From contig NZ_JBBYXJ010000001.1 of NCBI RefSeq assembly GCF_039655775.1, forward strand, positions 2,255,501 through 2,319,500: a stretch of 64,000 nucleotides of DNA, in the 5' to 3' direction. This DNA is from Iodidimonas sp. SYSU 1G8 (GTDB lineage: Bacteria > Pseudomonadota > Alphaproteobacteria > SMXS01). Of this stretch, positions 24,367-31,569 are shown piece after piece. The notes beneath the pieces are model-generated. The model did not search any database, was not told the DNA's origin, and saw only the letters and a list, made by a program, of their open reading frames with translations. Each line of letters starts with the position of its first letter. Positions within the stretch are counted from its first letter, which is position 1. A program made the translations under genes and the position numbers.

Positions 24367-24618
24367 ATGGACATGATCGACTGGTACGCCTGGCGCATCA
24401 TCATTGGGCTGGGCTGCATGTGGCTGGGCGGCGGCATCTTCATCGTGAAGGGATTGCCTCGGCAGCTGAAGCGTGGCCCACAACCGACGGCGCCGAAGGG
24501 CACGCCCGAGGCGTTCGGCCTCTTCTGGCTGGATCAGTACTGCTATATCGGCCTGACGCTGCTGATCGGCGGCGCGGCGCTGGCGGCGTACAGCCTGATC
24601 ACCGGACAGGGCGCGTAA
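24367..24618 (+). CDS. Small two-helix membrane protein
   Basis: The 83-residue protein starts MDMIDWYAWRIIIGLGCMWLGGGIFIVKG and ends GLTLLIGGAALAAYSLITGQGA. It has two hydrophobic segments separated by a basic, Pro-rich cytoplasmic-type loop (LPRQLKRGPQPTAPKG). It starts 5 bases after the NTF2-like gene and ends 5 bases before the flavin-reductase-like gene, so co-translation is likely. I do not recognise the family. It could be a small membrane partner of the neighbouring enzymes. Confidence 0.7.
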   Translation: MDMIDWYAWRIIIGLGCMWLGGGIFIVKGLPRQLKRGPQPTAPKGTPEAFGLFWLDQYCYIGLTLLIGGAALAAYSLITGQGA

Positions 24619-24622
24619 TCCC

Positions 24623-25276
24623 ATGGAGTTCGATTTCCGGACCATGGAGCGGATGGACCGCTACAAGCTGATGGTCTCGTCCATCGTGCCCCGGCCCATC
24701 GCCCTCGTCACCACCATCAGCAAGGATGGCATCGTCAACGCGGCGCCGTTCAGCTTCTTCAACGCCGTGAGCGCCGAGCCGCCGCTGGTGGTGCTGGGGC
24801 TCGAGGTGACAGACTACGCGCCGCGCAAGGACACCGGCGACAACATCCGCGATACCGGCGAGTTCGTCGTCAGCCTGGTCAGCGAGTCCATCGCGCAGAA
24901 CATGAACCTGTGCGCCATGGATTTCCCGGCGGAGGAAGACGAACTGGCCGAGACCGGCCTGACGGCCATGCCCAGCACGCTGGTCACGCCGCCATGGATC
25001 AAGGAATCGCCAGTCAGCTTCGAGTGCAAGCGCATGACCACCATGGAAGTCGGCACCGGCAACCGGGTGGTGATCGGCGAGGTGCTCTACATGCACATCG
25101 ACGACGCGTTCGTCGACAAGGACAAACTCTACGTGGACGCACCCGCCATGCAGCTGATCGGGCGCATGCACGGACGTGGCTGGTACGTGAAAACAGGGGA
25201 CGCGTTCGACATGCCGCGCATCGACTACAGAGTGTGGGCGGCGGAACGGGACAAGAAGCGGAGCGAACGGGGATGA
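24623..25276 (+). CDS. Flavin reductase-like (FMN-binding split barrel) protein
   Basis: The 217-residue protein starts MEFDFRTMERMDRYKLMVSSIVPRPIALVTTISKDGIVNAAPFSFFNAVS, the N-terminal signature of the DIM6/NTAB flavin reductase family. The SSIVPRPIALVTT segment binds FMN phosphate. NTGEFVVSLVSE-like residues and SFECKR follow. Such proteins supply reduced flavin to monooxygenases or act as small FMN enzymes. It is the third gene of the operon and overlaps the next gene by 4 bases (ATGA). No flavin-dependent monooxygenase lies nearby. Confidence 0.85.
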   Translation: MEFDFRTMERMDRYKLMVSSIVPRPIALVTTISKDGIVNAAPFSFFNAVSAEPPLVVLGLEVTDYAPRKDTGDNIRDTGEFVVSLVSESIAQNMNLCAMDFPAEEDELAETGLTAMPSTLVTPPWIKESPVSFECKRMTTMEVGTGNRVVIGEVLYMHIDDAFVDKDKLYVDAPAMQLIGRMHGRGWYVKTGDAFDMPRIDYRVWAAERDKKRSERG

Positions 25277-25668
25277 ACACGGGAGCCATACCGGCGACGA
25301 TGCTCTATGCGGGCATCATGGGGCTGCTGGCGGTCGCGCTGGCCACCCAGGTGCTGTGGGCGCGCATCAACGCCAAGAAATTGCCCGACTGGAAACCGGA
25401 CACCACCATGCGCGTGCAGGCGAACTTCGTCGAGAACGTGCCGCTGGCGCTGATTCTGCTGTACCTGCTGGAAGCCGGCGGCGCGCCGACCGTCATGGTC
25501 CACGTGCTGGGCGCGGCGCTGGTGATCGCCCGCCTGCTGCATGCCTGGGGCTACAGCGGCAATCCCGGCGCGACCTATCCTCGGCTGATCGGCGCGCAGA
25601 CGACCTTCCTGCTGCTGTCGATCATGGGCTTCGGCCTGATCTATCTGGCGCTGGCGCCGCGCCTCTAG
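25273..25668 (+). CDS. MAPEG family membrane protein (short form)
   Basis: The 131-residue protein has four predicted membrane helices. It starts MNTGAIPATMLYAGIMGLLAVALATQVLWARINAKK and contains MRVQANFVENVPLALILLYLLE, with the ANxxEN-type segment, and VIARLLHAWGYSG, both diagnostic of MAPEG. This is the usual family length. Its ATG overlaps the flavin-reductase stop by 4 bases. It is the second MAPEG protein in the window (see 1409-2062), flanking the receptor/P450 region on the opposite side. It may handle glutathione-linked conjugation or reduction of a lipophilic intermediate. Confidence 0.87.
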   Translation: MNTGAIPATMLYAGIMGLLAVALATQVLWARINAKKLPDWKPDTTMRVQANFVENVPLALILLYLLEAGGAPTVMVHVLGAALVIARLLHAWGYSGNPGATYPRLIGAQTTFLLLSIMGFGLIYLALAPRL

Positions 25669-25690
25669 ACGAGCGGCTATCGCGGAAATG

Positions 25691-25724
25691 AAAAGGGCGC
25701 GACCCTCGCGGGCCGCGCCCTTTT
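25691..25724. terminator. Bidirectional intrinsic terminator
   Basis: An 11-bp stem AAAAGGGCGCG/CGCGCCCTTTT (25691-25701 with 25714-25724) carries A and T runs on its two flanks. It sits between the convergent ends of the MAPEG gene (25668) and the enoyl-CoA hydratase gene (25745), so it can serve both strands. Confidence 0.85.
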
Positions 25725-25744
25725 TCAGATCGAATGGCGGCTGC

Positions 25745-26524
25745 TTACCGGCCCTTCCAGTTGGGCTTGCGCTTTTCCGAGAACGCCTTGGGACCTTCGA
25801 TGAAGTCCTCGCTGTCGCGCATCTTCTGGGTCATGGGATAGACCGTATCGATGGCCTCTTCCAGGGTCGGCGCGTCGAAGCCCTTATAGACCGCTTCCTT
25901 GGTGGCACGGACCGACAAGGGCGAGGCCTCGAGGATTTCGGCGGCCCAGCGACGGGCGACGGCCATCAGCTCGTCATGAGGCGCGACCTCGTTGACGAAG
26001 CCCATGCGCAGGCCGTCCTCGGCGCTCATGCGCTTGCCGGTGAGCATCATGCCCATGGCCTGCTTCAGCGGCATGGTGCGCGGCAGGCGGTGCACGCCAC
26101 CGGCGCCGGCCATCAGTCCGACCCGCACTTCCGGTAGCGCGAACACGGCCTTTTCGGACGCCACGATGATGTCGCAGGCCAGCGCGATCTCGAAGCCGCC
26201 GCCCATGGCGACGCCGTTGACGGCCGCGATGACCGGCTTGAACAAGTCGAAGCGCGAGGTGATGCCGCCGAAGCCGGTATCGACCTTCCAGCGCTTGCCG
26301 CCGGCGGCCTGATACTTCAGGTCGTTGCCGGCCGAGAAGGCCCGGTCGCCCGCGCCTGTGACGATGGCGACCCACAGGTCGTCGTCGGCCGCGAACTCGT
26401 TGAACGCCGTCTGCATTTCCTCGTGCATGGGCGAATGGCAGGCATTCATGACATCCGGACGGTTCAGGGTCAGGATGAACAGGTTGCCGTCGCGTTCGGT
26501 CTTGATGAATTCATAGTTGGACAT
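25745..26524 (-). CDS. Enoyl-CoA hydratase/isomerase family protein 1
   Basis: The 259-residue crotonase-fold protein starts MSNYEFIKTERDGNLFILTLNRPDVMNACHSPMHEEMQ. It has the oxyanion-hole segments AFSAGNDLKYQ and NGVAMGGGFEIALACD, and PEVRVGLMAGAGGVHRLPR, where the catalytic Glu is replaced by Ala/Gly-type residues near the second acidic position. The first (VPEVR-type) Glu is kept in LPEVRVG. ATG 26524 is chosen; the frame extends to 26860 without family similarity. It is divergent from the second hydratase gene. Hydration or isomerisation of an unsaturated acyl-CoA is expected. Confidence 0.88.
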   Translation of the reverse strand: MSNYEFIKTERDGNLFILTLNRPDVMNACHSPMHEEMQTAFNEFAADDDLWVAIVTGAGDRAFSAGNDLKYQAAGGKRWKVDTGFGGITSRFDLFKPVIAAVNGVAMGGGFEIALACDIIVASEKAVFALPEVRVGLMAGAGGVHRLPRTMPLKQAMGMMLTGKRMSAEDGLRMGFVNEVAPHDELMAVARRWAAEILEASPLSVRATKEAVYKGFDAPTLEEAIDTVYPMTQKMRDSEDFIEGPKAFSEKRKPNWKGR

Positions 26525-26639
26525 GCACGCTACCCCGTTGCGAGATCTGGTGCCGCGCCGCCGATTTTTCCTTGCGGAGGGGGGCGAAATGCCCTTTGTT
26601 GACGCGGCCTGAATAGAGTTTCCCGGGGAGATAAAGCAC

Positions 26640-27437
26640 ATGAAGAACGGCAAGGTCAAACTGGATATCGCGGACAACATCGCGGTCCTTACCCTGAATG
26701 ATCCGGTGGCGCTCAACGCCGTTTCCATGGGCGTTCTCGAGGATCTGATCGAGGCGCTGACCGTGATCGAGGACAAGAACAGCGGCGTGCGGTGCCTGAT
26801 CTTCACCGGCGAAGGCCGCGGCTTCTGCGCCGGGGCCAATCTGGGTGGCGGCATCTCCAAGGAGCCGGGTTCATCGGACAGCGACGCCGGCGACGTGCTG
26901 GAACGCTTCTATCACCCCATTCTGAAGCGCCTGCGCGACCTGCCCTTCCCCATGATCACCGCCGTCAACGGCGTCGCCGCCGGCGTCGGCATGAGCTTCG
27001 CGCTGATGGGCGACATGATCCTGGCGGCCCGGTCAGCCTACTTCCTGCAGGCGTTCCGCCGTATCGGCCTGGTGCCGGATGGCGGCTCGACCTATCTGCT
27101 GCCGCGCCTCGTCGGGCTCGCCCGCGCCAAGGAACTGTCGCTGATGGCCGAGAAGCTGCCCGCCGAAAAGGCGCTGGAATGGGGCCTGATCAACCGCGTG
27201 TATGACGACGCCGCGCTGATGGACGAGGCACGCAAGCTGGCGAGCGAGCTGGCCAACGGTCCGACCGTGGCGCTGGGCCTGATCCGCAAGCTGTACTGGA
27301 ACAGCCCGCTCAATACCTATGACGACCAGCTCGATCTGGAACGCCAGAGCCAGAAGATCGCCGGCCGCACCGAGGATTTCGGCGAAGGCGTCAAGGCGTT
27401 CTTCGACAAGCGCCCCGCCCAGTTCAGGGGCAAGTAG
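26640..27437 (+). CDS. Enoyl-CoA hydratase/isomerase family protein 2 (PaaG-like)
   Basis: The 265-residue crotonase-fold protein starts MKNGKVKLDIADNIAVLTLNDPVALNAVS, with GGGGAG ahead of the ATG. It has oxyanion segments GFCAGANLGGG and NGVAAGVGMSFALMGD. FRRIGLVPDGGSTYLLPRLVG places an Asp where hydratases have Glu, as in PaaG-type isomerases and delta-3,delta-2-enoyl-CoA isomerases. An isomerase role is therefore more likely than a hydratase role. It is followed 5 bases later by a CaiB-type CoA-transferase gene, pointing to CoA-thioester catabolism. Confidence 0.88.
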   Translation: MKNGKVKLDIADNIAVLTLNDPVALNAVSMGVLEDLIEALTVIEDKNSGVRCLIFTGEGRGFCAGANLGGGISKEPGSSDSDAGDVLERFYHPILKRLRDLPFPMITAVNGVAAGVGMSFALMGDMILAARSAYFLQAFRRIGLVPDGGSTYLLPRLVGLARAKELSLMAEKLPAEKALEWGLINRVYDDAALMDEARKLASELANGPTVALGLIRKLYWNSPLNTYDDQLDLERQSQKIAGRTEDFGEGVKAFFDKRPAQFRGK

Positions 27438-27442
27438 TCCCG

Positions 27443-28591
27443 ATGGTGGACGGGCCGCTTTCCGGTCTTCTCGTCATCGACCTGACCCGCGTGCTGGCAG
27501 GCCCGTACTGCACCATGGTGCTGGCCGATCTGGGCGCGCGGGTAATCAAGGTGGAGACGCCGGGCACCGGCGACGACAGCCGGCACATCGGCCCGTTCAT
27601 CGAGGACAAGTCGGCCTATTTCATGTCGCTGAACCGCGGCAAGGAGAGCATCGCGCTCGACCTCAAGGCCGACGGTGATCGCGCCATCTTCGATGACCTC
27701 CTCGCCCGCGCCGACATCCTGGTGGAGAACTACCGGCCCGGCGTGATGGAAAAGCTGGGCTATGGCTGGGAGGCTCTGCACGCGCGCTTTCCCCGCCTGA
27801 TCTATGCCGCCGCGTCGGGCTTCGGCCACACTGGCCCGTACAAGACGCGGCCGGCCTATGACATGGTCGTTCAGGGCATGGGCGGCATCATGAGCATCAC
27901 CGGTCACCCGGGCGGGCCGCCGACCCGCGTCGGCAGCTCGGTGGGCGACATCACCGCCGGTCTGTTCGCCACCATCGGCATCAACGCCGCCCTCTATCAC
28001 CGGACGGCGACGGGCGAGGGCATGAAGATCGACGTGGCCATGCTGGACTGCCAGATCGCCATCCTGGAAAACGCCATCGCCCGCTACGCGGCGACGGGCA
28101 CCGCGCCCGGCCCGCTGGGCGCGCGGCATCCGTCGATCACACCCTTCGCCGCCTATCAGGCCCGGGACGGCTACATCATCATCGCCGCCGGCAACAACGG
28201 CCTGTTCGAAAAACTCTGCGGCGTGCTGGGCCGGCCCGACCTGATGGCCGATGCGGATTTCGCCAGCAACGACAGACGGACCCAGAACGTGGACCGGCTG
28301 GCGCACGAGATGGAACTCACGCTGCGGCACGAGACCGTCGCCCACTGGATGGCGGCGCTGGAGGCGGCGGGCGTGCCCTGCGGCCCCATCAACGATGTCG
28401 CGCAGGCGCTTCACGACCCGCACGTGCGGGCGCGCAACATGGTGGTGACCATCGACGACCCGGTGACGGGCCCGCTGGAGATCGCCGGCAACCCGATCAA
28501 GCTGTCGGCGTTCGCGGATCCGAACACACGTGGCGCGGTGCCCGATCTGGATGGCGGCCGGGACGCCATCCTGGCATGGCTGGGCCGCTAG
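27443..28591 (+). CDS. CaiB/BaiF family (class III) CoA-transferase
   Basis: The 382-residue protein starts MVDGPLSGLLVIDLTRVLAGPYCTMVLADLGARVIKVETPG, the typical N-terminus of family III CoA-transferases. It also has KESIALDLK, DILVENYRPGVMEKLG, GFGHTGPY and the active-site region DMVVQGMGGIMSITG. These enzymes transfer CoA between carboxylic acids through a covalent Asp-anhydride intermediate, activating a substrate acid without ATP. It is in one operon with the PaaG-like protein, 5 bases upstream. Substrate not determinable. Confidence 0.92.
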   Translation: MVDGPLSGLLVIDLTRVLAGPYCTMVLADLGARVIKVETPGTGDDSRHIGPFIEDKSAYFMSLNRGKESIALDLKADGDRAIFDDLLARADILVENYRPGVMEKLGYGWEALHARFPRLIYAAASGFGHTGPYKTRPAYDMVVQGMGGIMSITGHPGGPPTRVGSSVGDITAGLFATIGINAALYHRTATGEGMKIDVAMLDCQIAILENAIARYAATGTAPGPLGARHPSITPFAAYQARDGYIIIAAGNNGLFEKLCGVLGRPDLMADADFASNDRRTQNVDRLAHEMELTLRHETVAHWMAALEAAGVPCGPINDVAQALHDPHVRARNMVVTIDDPVTGPLEIAGNPIKLSAFADPNTRGAVPDLDGGRDAILAWLGR

Positions 28592-28665
28592 ACCAGCGGC
28601 TGCCGCAAGGCAAATGTCACAATCGTGCGGTGGTTGACGCGGGTGTTCTGTGATACCACCGAACC

Positions 28666-30081
28666 ATGAGCAGCCAGTCCCTCATGATCCCGCCCCAGAC
28701 GCGGGAGACCTTGCTGAACCGGACCCTGGTCCGCCTGCGCCGGGCCTGGAAGGATGTGCGCGCCGGCGCCGCGTCGCTGGTTGAAAGCGGCGATATCGGC
28801 GCCGATCTGCCCCCGGGGAAACTGGAGACGGTCCGCCGCCAGATCGCCGACTGCATCAACGGACCCGGCGGCGAGTTCGCCGCTCGCGCCCGGGCGGCCG
28901 AGCTGGGCAGGCTCTACCTCTCCTTCAACGACACCGGACGAAAGCGTTTCCTCACGCTGCTGGCGGAACGCTTCGCCACCGAGGAGCATGCGCTGAGCCT
29001 GGCGGCGGCGCTGTGGCGCGACGCCGCCACGGCGCCCGAGAGGCTGCAGGCCGAACGCGCCCTGAAAGAAGCGCTGATGCCGCCGCGCCTGCGCCTGCTG
29101 CGCCAGTTCAATGCCCTGCCCGAAGGCGTCAAGTTCCTGGTCGACCTGCGCGCCGACCTGCTCGGCATCCGCGATCCGTCGCCGCAGCTGGCGGCGCTGG
29201 ACGACGATCTGCGCGAGCTGCTGGTGTCATGGTTCGATCTGGGGTTCCTCGATCTGCGCCAGATCACCTGGCAATCGCCGGCGGCACTGCTGGAGAAGCT
29301 GATCGCCTATGAGGCGGTACACGAGATCCGGTCGTGGGACGATCTGCGCAACCGCCTCGAATCGGACCGGCGCTGCTTCGCCCTGTTCCATCCGCGCATG
29401 CCCGACGAGCCGCTGGCCTTCGTCGAGGTCGCTCTGGTGAAAGGCCTGGCCGGCGACGTGCAGGTGCTGCTCGACCGCACCGCCAGGGTCGATGATGCGC
29501 CGGGCGCCGACACGGCCATCTTCTATTCCATTTCAAACACCCAGCGCGGCCTGCAGGGCGTGAGCTTCGGCGAGCATCTGATCAAGAAGGCCGCCGAGGC
29601 TCTGTCTCACGACGTGCCCCGGCTGAAGCAGTTCGCCACCCTGTCGCCCGTGCCCGGCTTTCGCCGCTGGCTGGAGCGCGTCGCGGCCGAGCACGCGGCC
29701 ACGCTTTTCCAGCCCGGCGATGCCGAGCGTTTCGCCACGTTGCAATCATCGACCTTTGGCGAGATGGCGGACACCCCGGACCTGCGCGATTTCGTCCACC
29801 GCATGGCCGCCTGGTACTTCAGGCAGCGCAACCCGCAAGGCCTGCCCATCGATCCGGTCGCCCGCTTTCATCTGCGCAACGGCGCACGCCTAGAGCGTCT
29901 GAACTGGCCCGCCGACCGGTCGGCCAACGGCTGGAAGCAATCCTGGGGCCTGATGGTCAACTATCTTTATGATCTCCAGCGGGTCGAAACCAATCATGAG
30001 AGCTATGTACGCGACGGAACTGTGGTAGTGTCGCGCCCGTTGAGGGAGCTGACACAGCGAACGCACCAACTGGGGTCCTAG
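28666..30081 (+). CDS. Malonyl-CoA decarboxylase
   Basis: The 471-residue protein matches the malonyl-CoA decarboxylase family over its length. It has a helical N-terminal domain (about residues 1-165) and a GNAT-like catalytic domain with CFALFHPRMPDEPLAFVEVALVKG, IFYSISNTQRGLQGVSFGEHLIK and the C-terminal FHLRNGARLERLNWPADRSANGWKQSWGLMVNYLY. The reaction converts malonyl-CoA to acetyl-CoA and CO2. It lies 74 bases downstream of the CaiB gene and may belong to the same catabolic unit or have its own promoter. It suggests that malonyl-CoA or a malonate-like acid is an intermediate or a regulated pool. Confidence 0.93.
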   Translation: MSSQSLMIPPQTRETLLNRTLVRLRRAWKDVRAGAASLVESGDIGADLPPGKLETVRRQIADCINGPGGEFAARARAAELGRLYLSFNDTGRKRFLTLLAERFATEEHALSLAAALWRDAATAPERLQAERALKEALMPPRLRLLRQFNALPEGVKFLVDLRADLLGIRDPSPQLAALDDDLRELLVSWFDLGFLDLRQITWQSPAALLEKLIAYEAVHEIRSWDDLRNRLESDRRCFALFHPRMPDEPLAFVEVALVKGLAGDVQVLLDRTARVDDAPGADTAIFYSISNTQRGLQGVSFGEHLIKKAAEALSHDVPRLKQFATLSPVPGFRRWLERVAAEHAATLFQPGDAERFATLQSSTFGEMADTPDLRDFVHRMAAWYFRQRNPQGLPIDPVARFHLRNGARLERLNWPADRSANGWKQSWGLMVNYLYDLQRVETNHESYVRDGTVVVSRPLRELTQRTHQLGS

Positions 30082-30171
30082 GGTCATTGCGGGTAAGCAA
30101 CTTATCCGCCATGGCAAAATCGACGGGCCTTCGGCCTAGGTGTACTTGCTGTTTGTAAGATTCCATTGGAT

Positions 30172-30186
30172 GTGCAAAAGTTGCAC
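30172..30186. promoter_or_regulatory. Short inverted repeat upstream of small lipoprotein
   Basis: GTGCAA-AAG-TTGCAC is a perfect 6-bp inverted repeat, 38 bases upstream of the lipoprotein ATG. It is well placed to be an operator overlapping the promoter. No clear -35/-10 pair could be fixed around it. Confidence 0.35.
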
Positions 30187-30223
30187 GTCCTATAGCCGTC
30201 TCTGGGAAGAGGAGTAAAATCGA

Positions 30224-30481
30224 ATGAAAGGGATGTGGAAAATCGTTCTGCCGTCCGCAGTAATGCTGATGGCGCTTTCCGCTTGCGACCAGTCCAAGGA
30301 AGAAACCACGGTAGTCCCGGCTGAGCCGGCTGCCGAGGCCCCCGTGGAGCCGACCCCCGAAGCCGCACCGATGGAGCCCGCCGTTGAAGCTCCGGTCGAA
30401 GCCCCGGTTGACGGCACCGTGCCGCCGGCCGAAGGCGCTGCGCCTGCCGAGGAAATGAAGGAAGGCGCGCCCGCCGAGTAA
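30224..30481 (+). CDS. Small acidic/Pro-rich lipoprotein
   Basis: The 85-residue protein starts MKGMWKIVLPSAVMLMALSAC with lipobox LSAC, lipidated Cys 21. Asp follows directly (CDQS), the residue that in the E. coli Lol rule favours inner-membrane retention. The mature part is nearly all Glu, Pro, Ala, Val in APVE/PTPEAAP-like repeats and is probably disordered. AGGAG lies 9 bases before the ATG. A strong terminator follows, so it is likely monocistronic. No known family recognised; a spacer or envelope-tether role is only a guess. Confidence 0.8.
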   Translation: MKGMWKIVLPSAVMLMALSACDQSKEETTVVPAEPAAEAPVEPTPEAAPMEPAVEAPVEAPVDGTVPPAEGAAPAEEMKEGAPAE

Positions 30482-30503
30482 CGGGCAGCTTCTTGAGTTT
30501 TGG

Positions 30504-30536
30504 AAAGGGCTTCCGGGGCAACCCGGGGGCCCTTTT
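30504..30536 (+). terminator. Intrinsic terminator after the small lipoprotein
   Basis: A 14-bp stem (30504-30517 with 30522-30535, two G-U wobbles) has a GCAA tetraloop, and its T run (TTTTC) follows on the plus strand. It begins 22 bases after the lipoprotein stop. Confidence 0.9.
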
Positions 30537-30557
30537 CGCTTGCACGGGAACGTCTCC

Positions 30558-31199
30558 ATGACACAGCCGCTGCCATCCGGGGCCGTGCGCCTGACGCTGG
30601 CCGGCCTTGCCGGGCTGATCTGGATAACCCTGATCCTGCGGTTCTATCTGACCCTGTCGCTTGTCGTGGACGGGGGCGGCACGATCACCGACGCGCTCGT
30701 CGTCTACTTCAGCTACTTTACCATCCTGACCAATCTGCTGACGGCCCTGGTGCTCAGCGCCTGGGTGCTGAAGCCACATGACTCCGTCTGGCTGACGCGA
30801 TCGGGCGTGCGGGCCGCCGTCGTCGTCTATATGAGCGTGGTCGGCATGGTCTATGCCCTGCTGCTTCGGGATCTGTGGGCACCGACCGGGCTGACCAAGT
30901 TCTGCGATGTCATCCTGCACGACGCCATGCCGGTGCTCTACCTGATGTGCTGGCTTGCCTGGGCGCCCAAGGGTACTCTCCGATGGCGCCACGCGGCCCT
31001 CTGGCTGTGCTATCCCGCGGCATATTTCCTGTACTCGCTGGTGCGCGGCGCGGTAACCGGCGTCTACCCCTATCCGTTCATCGATCTGTCCAAACTCGGC
31101 GCGGCCGGGGTCGCCGCCAACGCCGTCCTGCTGCTGGCGGCATTCTGGTCGCTGGGGTTGATGGTGGTCGCGATCGATCGCTGGCGCGCCCGACGCTGA
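30558..31199 (+). CDS. Pr6Pr-like integral membrane protein
   Basis: The 213-residue protein has about six membrane helices. It starts MTQPLPSGAVRLTLAGLAGLIWITLILRFYL and includes YFSYFTILTNLLTALVL, DVILHDAMPVLYLMCWL and YPFIDLSKLG, all characteristic of the Pr6Pr (FAR-17a/AIG1-like) membrane family. The conserved TxLTN and HD residues are present; eukaryotic relatives hydrolyse fatty-acid esters of hydroxy fatty acids using Thr and His, but the bacterial role is unproven. ATG 30558 is chosen over 30540 because family similarity starts immediately. Confidence 0.75.
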   Translation: MTQPLPSGAVRLTLAGLAGLIWITLILRFYLTLSLVVDGGGTITDALVVYFSYFTILTNLLTALVLSAWVLKPHDSVWLTRSGVRAAVVVYMSVVGMVYALLLRDLWAPTGLTKFCDVILHDAMPVLYLMCWLAWAPKGTLRWRHAALWLCYPAAYFLYSLVRGAVTGVYPYPFIDLSKLGAAGVAANAVLLLAAFWSLGLMVVAIDRWRARR

Positions 31200-31569
31200 C
31201 GGCAAGCAGCCGGCAGCCAGAGCGACCATCCCATCGCAGGCTGCCGGCGCGCCGATCCTGTGGGACTGACTCCCATGCCGGTCGAGGCCATGGTCAGGCG
31301 GAGTTGCGAGGACGGAACCGTTCAGCAGCGACGCGGTCCCTGAGGTGCAATCCGGCGCCCTCCACCACGGATCGTGATGGGCCCTTCGCCGGGGTAGCAC
31401 CGATATCCCCCTGCCATCGGACGGACGATATCCCATGCCCACGGCGCCTCGTATCCCGCGAACGCGGGAGAGCGTGCATGGCAACAGACAAACCAGGCAT
31501 AAGGTTTTACCCTGTGCGCCTGCCCGCCGGGATCGGGCACTGGACGAGGTGACGAAAGGGTCTGTGGGG
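31200..31569. other. 370-base intergenic stretch with a hairpin
   Basis: No convincing gene is seen here. Directly after the Pr6Pr-like gene a 10-bp inverted repeat GCCGGCAGCC/GGCTGCCGGC (31209-31218 with 31239-31248) could form a hairpin with a 20-base loop but lacks a T run, so at most it is a weak transcription or mRNA-end signal. The rest carries frames with no family-like composition. The promoter of the histidine kinase should lie in its right half, but no clear -35/-10 pair was found. Confidence 0.5.

Noticed and set aside
31294-31500. Minus-strand small frames in the gap before the PDZ-type kinase
   Set aside because: They have Arg/Pro-rich composition, no ribosome-binding sites and no known family. 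They are typical spurious frames of GC-rich DNA.
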